Origin: JALZDI01 sp965653225
GTDB taxonomy: Bacteria > Actinomycetota > Actinomycetes > Propionibacteriales > Nocardioidaceae
DNA length: 23,338 nt
Direction: 5' to 3'
NCBI GenBank assembly: GCA_965653225.1
Contig: CBFGZI010000053.1
Span: 1 to 23,338 of the forward strand
Part shown: piece by piece, positions 19,501 through 23,338 of the stretch
Position numbering within the stretch: the first letter of the stretch is position 1
Layout: the number at the start of each line of letters is the position of its first letter
The notes under the pieces: generated by a model
What the model was told of the DNA's origin: nothing
Database searches by the model: none
Seen by the model: the letters and a program-made list of their open reading frames with translations, nothing else
Made by a program: the position numbers and the translations under genes

Positions 19501-20390
19501 CCGGCACCACCGCACCGGCCGCACTTGTGCAGGTGCTCGTGGACGGCGCGGTCGCCGGACAGACGCAGGCGGCTCCGACGACCGGCCGGTTCGCAGTCAC
19601 CGTGCCCCGCCTCGCCGCGGGGACCCACACGGTGGGTGCGCGGGCGGTGAACGGCCTCGGCCGTCCGCTGAGCGTCGCCGCACGGTTCCGGCTGCGCGTG
19701 GACCTCAGCGCGCCGGTGGTCACCGCTCCGTCGGTCCGGCCGGTCCGGCACCTGCGGCTGGCCCGCCGGCTGCCCCGGATGGTGCCGAACGTGGTGAGCT
19801 GGTCTGGCCGTGACACCGGCGCGGGGGTCGCCTCGTACCGGCTGCAGGTCAGCCGTAACGGCGCTCCGTTCGCCGACGTCGCGCTCCCGAAGGCGCAGGC
19901 GACCCGTGTGCAGCAGGCGCTGCGCACCGGTGTCGGCTACGTCTACCGCGTACGGGCCACCGACCGCGCCGGCAACGTGTCGGCCTGGCAGCGCGTGGCC
20001 CAGGTCCGCCCGGAGCTGGTCCAGCAGAGCAGCAGCCTGGTCGACTACGTCGGCAGCTGGATCCGTAAGGCCGCCGAGTTCGCGTCCGGCAAGTCGCTGC
20101 GGTTCGCCCGCCGCGACGCGGCCGCGACCCTCACGACGCGGGCGCAGTCGGTCACCTGGGTGACCTCCACCGGGCCGCAGCGCGGCCTGGCGGCGGTCCT
20201 GGTCAACGGGCACCGGGTGCGCACCGTCGACCTGTCCTCGCCGCACGGCAGCCACCGGCTGCTGCTGGTGACCGTCGACGGGCTGCCGGCCGGCCGCCTC
20301 TCGCAGGTGGAGATCCGGGCGCTCGGCGACAAGCGGGCGCGCTCGACGAACACCCGCGTGGACGTGGACGCGTTCATCGTGCAGCGCTGA
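16569..20390 (+). CDS. Large secreted protein with duplicated four-cysteine module, ASH and Ig-like domains
   Basis: A 1273-residue exported protein of unknown function. The ATG at 16569 has GGGGGA seven bases upstream and gives a signal peptide (basic ARRRM, hydrophobic core, Ala-rich cleavage region near residues 28-37). Residues 45-276 and 418-635 are two copies of one module: GYPFWYQD or GYPLWYQD at the start, four conserved Cys (LSLC, LCL, VGC, PCDF), GDQI-FGR, YTVT-PYG, INYT-D, FRIDGP and a GK-W end. Each copy is followed by a choice-of-anchor-D/ASH-like domain (about 316-404 and 643-741; LTLTNAGGG, LTLVNVGAQ). Three bacterial Ig-like domains (about 761-1048), a fibronectin-III-like domain (about 1051-1148) and a C-terminal beta-rich domain (about 1158-1273) complete it. 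No LPXTG, lipobox or terminal helix is seen, so it is released or held non-covalently. Adhesion or glycan binding is an inference. Confidence 0.85.
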   Translation: MGATARRRMLAATLTTVLAAGIAPSISAATAPSAVAATTASPTMGPIDPNTGYPFWYQDSSGQKLSLCIDRSGDALCLSDLPDKTRRPWIDEDPTLSNFDPAGEVFWSNATAKIAQGTKATFVASREGAFGGPDLQERAGDQIGFGRIRIRASNLVPGATYTVTHPYGTKTFVAEDSDGSAATPHDGVINYTQDVGCFDLPCDFTRSEQSAVSSFLRWSPNGAAAPAGYVGDPGVDHTVVGSPVGTNFFRIDGPDAGGNGVNTVTTDLFSVQGKQWQPTAPMLGIVGTRNTVDLGRSLYVAPAPGATTTAPTTPAVQQTLTLTNAGGGATPLTMGQLQVTGADASAFTILSNGCQVALAPGQTCDVQIGFTPQHQGNATARLEVTDNGADSTAPAFAAQRILLRGNGMGTNKDARVQGPISLQNGYPLWYQDEAGTKLALCDDPNDQMCLQPFAGPYDPAVGPMSLRSGNFPQEMFWWSGDARMATNSGFDARLVMGQEAAFVNGAPVVGDQIAFGRLRLRIGGLTDGAQYTVTTPYGQYHFTGKSGSRGINYTEDIGCLESPCDFSRINQSNIGPFLKTANAPATGGYVADPNADSTVLNGPSGNMFRIDGPNIGGPGVDSVQTDQFTVSGKLWTPPAKGTLALQDTQSTVQVPVGSTRTLTLVNVGAQPAKVGRLSLPLGSAFSIASDTCSGATIAVDGTCTVGVSLPANAATTAKDFLTVPDGSTATPGWVLLNGASAVVGGGGTVTPPAPTPAGPSVPDLVAADDTGYSNADNITNKTRVTFTGVGTAAAPVTLKVDGATPPKQPVTADAGGVWTATLDLKTGTHAVTASYADGTTSAPLTVVVDQTRPGVPQSLTLDPKSDTGTPGDGITTNRTPMITGTAPTDAHHVELFANGALVGSAVQTNGAWAVTTSQLPVGKLDFRARSVDAAGNASGQAGTLKVTVQLAAPAALAVAGTGVTPLGAVTNVAQPTVTGTTAPAALVQVLVDGAVAGQTQAAPTTGRFAVTVPRLAAGTHTVGARAVNGLGRPLSVAARFRLRVDLSAPVVTAPSVRPVRHLRLARRLPRMVPNVVSWSGRDTGAGVASYRLQVSRNGAPFADVALPKAQATRVQQALRTGVGYVYRVRATDRAGNVSAWQRVAQVRPELVQQSSSLVDYVGSWIRKAAEFASGKSLRFARRDAAATLTTRAQSVTWVTSTGPQRGLAAVLVNGHRVRTVDLSSPHGSHRLLLVTVDGLPAGRLSQVEIRALGDKRARSTNTRVDVDAFIVQR
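16701..17395 (+). repeat. Duplicated coding module, copy 1
   Basis: Encodes residues 45-276 of the secreted protein. Similarity to copy 2 is clear at protein level along the whole length but eroded at DNA level, so the duplication is old. Four cysteines occupy matching places in the two copies, suggesting disulfides. Confidence 0.8.
17820..18473 (+). repeat. Duplicated coding module, copy 2
   Basis: Encodes residues 418-635 of the secreted protein. It begins GPISLQNGYPLWYQD against GPIDPNTGYPFWYQD in copy 1 and ends with the same GK-W motif. The stretch after the second cysteine differs in length and sequence, so it may form variable loops. Confidence 0.8.
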
Positions 20391-20435
20391 GCAGAGGCCT
20401 GAACAGGCGCCCAGCAATACGCTGGACGACCAGGC

Positions 20436-20474
20436 GGGGCGGTACGGGGAGACCCGTGCCGCCCCGGCCCTTTT
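20436..20474 (+). terminator. Rho-independent terminator of the secreted-protein gene
   Basis: GGGGCGGTACGGG (20436-20448) and CCCGTGCCGCCCC (20453-20465) form a 13-bp stem with one G-T pair and a GAGA (GNRA) tetraloop. TTTT follows at 20471-20474. It begins 46 bp after the stop codon and is the clearest terminator in the window. Confidence 0.88.
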
Positions 20475-20505
20475 GCATCCGCGCCACCCGCCAGAGCCAC
20501 AGCAC

Positions 20506-20524
20506 CCGGTTACGTGGCGCGTGG
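20506..20524 (+). repeat. Degenerate intergenic repeat, copy C
   Basis: CCGGTTACGTGGCGCGTGG matches the last 19 bases of the 79-bp repeat at 1231-1309 at 16 of 19 positions. The upstream part of the repeat is not recognisable. It lies between the secreted-protein terminator and the convergent pgl gene. Confidence 0.5.
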
Positions 20525-20540
20525 TTGCCTCCCTCGGCGC

Positions 20541-20579
20541 ATGGGAAGCGCCCGCCACACCCGGTCACATGGCTTGTGG
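20541..20579 (+). repeat. Degenerate intergenic repeat, copy D
   Basis: It keeps ATGGGAAGCG exactly as in copy A and ends CCGGTCACATGGCTTGTGG, which matches copy A at 16 of 19 positions. The middle is diverged. CTCCC just upstream can again pair with GGGAAG, as in copies A and B. Confidence 0.6.
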
Positions 20580-20654
20580 TTGGGCCCCGACGCAAGTCAG
20601 GACCGCCAGGTCCGCGCGGTGGCCCGCCAGCGTGTCAGCCCGTATACGCGCTCG

Positions 20655-21437
20655 TCAGGGCGAGGCCACCCGGGCCAGCGAGGCCGGCACCTCACGGGCG
20701 GCGTCCCTGTCCAGCAGCCACAGCGTGCCCTGGCGGCCGCCCACGCCGGCGGCCGGCACCTGCATCCGTCCGGCACCGGAAAGCGCCAGCCGCACGGCCT
20801 GCGCCTTGTCCGCGCCGGACACCAGGAACCACACCTCGCGCGCGCTGAGCAGGGTCGGGAACGTCAGCGACAGCCGCGTCGGCGGCGGCTTCGGCGCACC
20901 GCGCACCGCGGTCACGGCCCGCTCCTCGTACAGCGCCGGGTGCTCGGGGAACAGCGAGGCGACGTGCCCGTCGGGGCCGACCCCGAGCAGCAGGAGGTCG
21001 AAGATCGGTACCGGACCGTGGTCCTCGGGACGCGTGGCGCGCCGTAGCTCCTCGGCGTAGTCGGCGGCCGCCTGGTCGGGGTCGTCGCCCGCCGGCCCGT
21101 CGGTGGCCGGCATGGGGTGCAGCCGGTCGGGGTCGACCGGGACCCGCCCCAGCAGCGCGTCCTGCGCCTGCGTCTCGTTGCGGTCGGGGTCTCCGGCGGG
21201 CAGGAACCGCTCGTCGCCCCACCACAGGTCGACCCGGCTCCAGTCCACCGCGGCGTGCGCGGGGGAGTCGGCTACGGCGGCGTAGGTGCGGGCCGCGATC
21301 GTGCCGCCGGTGAGCACCAGCGACGCGGCGCGGCCGGTGCTCTGTACGTCCACCAGCCGGGTGACCAGACGCGCGGCGGCCGCCTGCGCCAGCAGCTCAC
21401 CGCTGTGGTGCACGACCAGCGTGGGGCTGGAGGACAC
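20655..21437 (-). CDS. pgl: 6-phosphogluconolactonase
   Basis: Pgl hydrolyses 6-phosphogluconolactone to 6-phosphogluconate, the second step of the oxidative pentose phosphate path. The 260-residue protein belongs to the NagB/RpiA-like lactonase family. It has VLTGGTIA at 41-48, WWGDERFLP at 72-80, DRNETQAQDALL next, and LLLGVGPDGHVASLFP at 149-164, all family hallmarks. The start is taken at GTG 21437 because the protein then begins as other members do. It lies only three bases after the opcA stop, and the AGGAGG there overlaps the start codon itself, so translation probably depends on ribosomes finishing opcA. It is the last gene of the zwf-opcA-pgl operon and converges with the secreted-protein gene. 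Confidence 0.95.
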   Translation of the reverse strand: MSSSPTLVVHHSGELLAQAAAARLVTRLVDVQSTGRAASLVLTGGTIAARTYAAVADSPAHAAVDWSRVDLWWGDERFLPAGDPDRNETQAQDALLGRVPVDPDRLHPMPATDGPAGDDPDQAAADYAEELRRATRPEDHGPVPIFDLLLLGVGPDGHVASLFPEHPALYEERAVTAVRGAPKPPPTRLSLTFPTLLSAREVWFLVSGADKAQAVRLALSGAGRMQVPAAGVGGRQGTLWLLDRDAAREVPASLARVASP

Positions 21438-21440
21438 CTC

Positions 21441-22442
21441 CTAGCCGCCCTTCGCCCTGCTCTTGGTGTTGCCGCCGGACCTCTTGGCCGCGCCGGCCCC
21501 GGCCCCCTTGATGCCCTTGACCCCCTTGGCCTTGCCGGCCTCGATCCGCACCATCGACGCGACCGTCTGCTGGTAGACCTCGTCGGGGTCGAGGCGGCGC
21601 AGCTCCTCGGCGAGCAGCTCGGCGATACCGCGGCGCTTCAGCGCCACCGGTCGCTCCGGCTGGCCGGGCAGGGTCAGCGCGGCCAGGCGCCCGTCCGGCC
21701 GCTCGATGCGGATCTCGCCGTCGCCGGTCTCGAGCACCACCTCGGTGATGCCGGGGCCTCGCGAGGCGCCCCGGTCGACGTCGACCTTCAGGCGCGTCGA
21801 CAGCCACGCGGTCAGCAGGTCCGCGCTCGGGCTGATCCGCTCGGCGCGCACGCGGGCGGCGGTGATCTTGGACGGGTACTGGTCCACGGCACTGGCGAGC
21901 ATGGCCCGCCAGAGGGTGATCCGGGTCCACGCCAGGTCGGTGTTGCCGGGCGAGTAGGCGTGGCACTGCGTGGACATCGCACCCTGCTTGTTGCGCTGGA
22001 CGCCCGCGGCATCGGTGATGCGCCGCTGCGCGAGCGCGCCGAGCGGGTCGCGGGCGGGGTCGTCGGGGGCGCGGCTCGGCCACCAGACCACCACGGGGGA
22101 GTCGGGCAGCAGCAGCGGCAGCACCACTGACTCGCTGTGCTCGGTCACCTCACCGCGCAGCCACAGCAACACCGACTCCCCGGGCGTGCCCGCCGCGATG
22201 CGAATCTCGGCGTCGACGGTCGAGGCGGGCTGCCGCGAGCCGATGATCACGCCCAGGATGCGTGCCGGGTGCTCCTTCGAGGCCTCCTCGGCGGCCGCGA
22301 GCGCCCTGTCGGCCTCCTTCTCGTCGACCACCACGATCAGCGTCAGCACCATGCCCATGGCGGGGCTGCCGACGCGTCGGCGGCCGCGCACCAGCTCGGC
22401 CGCGATCCTGCTGGCGTCGGTGTCGGTCAGGTCGATCCGCAT
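21441..22442 (-). CDS. opcA: Glucose-6-phosphate dehydrogenase assembly protein OpcA
   Basis: OpcA is needed for full glucose-6-phosphate dehydrogenase activity in actinobacteria and cyanobacteria, where it acts on Zwf assembly or redox state. The 333-residue protein shows the conserved RVGSPAMGMVLTLIVV start (23-38), LPDSPVVVWWPS at 112-123 and the Cys-containing MSTQCHAYSPGNTDLAWTRI at 156-175. The last 31 residues (303-333) form a Lys/Gly/Ala-rich tail (AKGVKGIKGAGAGAAKRS) that looks disordered. The ATG at 22442 has GAGGGG upstream and follows the zwf stop by nine bases. Position directly between zwf and pgl is the normal actinobacterial order and confirms the call. Confidence 0.95.
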   Translation of the reverse strand: MRIDLTDTDASRIAAELVRGRRRVGSPAMGMVLTLIVVVDEKEADRALAAAEEASKEHPARILGVIIGSRQPASTVDAEIRIAAGTPGESVLLWLRGEVTEHSESVVLPLLLPDSPVVVWWPSRAPDDPARDPLGALAQRRITDAAGVQRNKQGAMSTQCHAYSPGNTDLAWTRITLWRAMLASAVDQYPSKITAARVRAERISPSADLLTAWLSTRLKVDVDRGASRGPGITEVVLETGDGEIRIERPDGRLAALTLPGQPERPVALKRRGIAELLAEELRRLDPDEVYQQTVASMVRIEAGKAKGVKGIKGAGAGAAKRSGGNTKSRAKGG

Positions 22443-22451
22443 TGCTTCCCC

Positions 22452-23338
22452 TCAGGGTCGGCGCCAGGCGCGTCCGTCGCGGGCCAGCATCTTGAAGGCG
22501 GACTCCGGGCCCCAGCTGCCCGCGGGGTAGGCCTCGGGGCTGCCCTTCTTGGCCCAGTGCTCCACGATCGGGTCGAGGATCTGCCACGACAGCTCGACCT
22601 CCTCGTGCTGCGGGAACAACGGGGGCTCGCCGAGCAGCACGTCGAGGATGAGCCGCTCGTACGCCTCCGGGCTCGACTCGACGAACGAGCCGCCGTAGGC
22701 GAAGTCCATGTTGACGTCGCGGATCTCCATCGCGGTCCCCGGCACCTTGGCGCCGAACCGCACCGTCACGCCCTCGTCGGGCTGCACCCGGATCACCAGC
22801 GCGTTCTGGCCCAGCTCCTCGGTCTCGGTGTCGGTGAACGGCAGGTGCGGCGCGCGCTTGAACACCACCGCGACCTCGGTGACCCGCCGACCCAGCCGCT
22901 TGCCGGTCCGCAGGTAGAACGGCACGCCCGCCCAGCGACGGTTGTCGATGCCGAGCGTGACCGCGGCGAAGGTCTCGGTGCGCGAGGAGGCGGGGATGTC
23001 GGACTCCTCCTTGTACCCGACGACCTGCTTGCCGCCCTGCCAGCCGGCGGCGTACTGGCCCCGCGCGGTGGCCAGGTCGAGCCGTCGTGGCAGGTGCACC
23101 GCGCCCAGTGCCTTCTGCTTCTCGATGCGCAGGCTGCGCGCGTCGAAGGAGGTGGGCTCCTCCATCGCGATCAGCGCCATCAGCTGCAGCAGGTGGTTCT
23201 GGATCACGTCGCGCGCCGCGCCGATCCCGTCGTAGTAGCCGGCGCGGCCGCCGATGCCGATGTCCTCGGCCATCGTGATCTGCACGTGGTCGACGTAGTT
23301 GGAGTTCCAGATCGGCTCGAACATCGCGTTGGCGAACC
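22452..23338 (-). CDS. zwf: Glucose-6-phosphate dehydrogenase (5'-partial)
   Basis: Zwf oxidises glucose 6-phosphate to 6-phosphogluconolactone and makes NADPH. Only the C-terminal 295 or so residues are here. The frame is open to the right edge (FANAMFEPIWN precedes the first visible Met codon at 23324), so the N-terminal NADP-binding domain and active-site His region lie outside the window. Visible family motifs are WNSNYVDHVQITMAEDIGI, GYYDGIGAARDVIQNHLLQ, PFYLRTGKRL and YERLILDVLLGEPPLF, and the C-terminus ends in WGPESAFKMLARDGRAWRRP. It is the first visible gene of the operon, with opcA nine bases downstream. Confidence 0.97.
   Translation of the reverse strand, partial: FANAMFEPIWNSNYVDHVQITMAEDIGIGGRAGYYDGIGAARDVIQNHLLQLMALIAMEEPTSFDARSLRIEKQKALGAVHLPRRLDLATARGQYAAGWQGGKQVVGYKEESDIPASSRTETFAAVTLGIDNRRWAGVPFYLRTGKRLGRRVTEVAVVFKRAPHLPFTDTETEELGQNALVIRVQPDEGVTVRFGAKVPGTAMEIRDVNMDFAYGGSFVESSPEAYERLILDVLLGEPPLFPQHEEVELSWQILDPIVEHWAKKGSPEAYPAGSWGPESAFKMLARDGRAWRRP

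Noticed and set aside
17961..20558. An 865-codon minus-strand open frame opposite the secreted-protein gene
   Set aside because: The plus strand has a signal peptide, domain repeats and a terminator. The minus reading is Arg/Gly/His-rich without motifs.

Overview
The window is high-GC actinobacterial chromosome. The evidence is lineage-specific: RbpA with the zinc-binding CXXC/CXXXH pattern, WhiA, OpcA, a DinB-like mycothiol-dependent maleylpyruvate isomerase family protein, many GTG starts, and probable leaderless genes with TAnnnT -10 boxes just before the start codon. Gene content and order resemble Nocardioidaceae/Propionibacteriales, but genus cannot be fixed from this window.

Layout. 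(1) 1-1213: the 3' part of a cell-surface gene whose product ends in a class E/F-like sortase domain. (2) 1214-1565: gene-free convergent spacer with two 79-bp repeats and an inverted repeat. (3) 1566-3031, minus strand: a metallo-beta-lactamase-fold hydrolase and a DinB/MDMPI-family protein, divergent from uvrA. (4) 3032-9007: uvrA behind a -10 box and a perfect LexA (SOS) box, a Tat/lipobox Rieske protein, and uvrC. (5) 9000-11918: the conserved rapZ-yvcK-whiA block. (6) 12016-15700: gap-pgk-tpiA, secG and rbpA. (7) 15701-16568: an 868-bp non-coding region with a strong hairpin, degenerate repeats spaced about 51 bp, a pair of compensating dyads, a promoter candidate and a potentially structured leader. 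(8) 16569-20390: a 1273-residue secreted multidomain protein built on a tandemly duplicated four-cysteine module. (9) 20391-20654: a textbook terminator and two more degenerate copies of the spacer repeat. (10) 20655-23338, minus strand: zwf (cut by the window end)-opcA-pgl, the oxidative pentose phosphate entry.

Functionally most of the window is housekeeping: excision repair (UvrA, UvrC), the RapZ/YvcK/WhiA regulatory block, lower glycolysis (GAPDH, PGK, TPI), secretion (SecG), RNA polymerase activation (RbpA) and NADPH production (Zwf/OpcA/Pgl). The accessory material is surface related: the sortase-bearing protein at the left end and the large secreted protein placed between rbpA and pgl. 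No complete mobile element, CRISPR array, rRNA or tRNA was recognised. The least explained structures are the secreted duplicated-module protein with its upstream regulatory region, the sortase fused to surface domains, the intergenic repeats, the 18-codon ORF bridging rapZ and yvcK, and the histone-like tail on UvrA.
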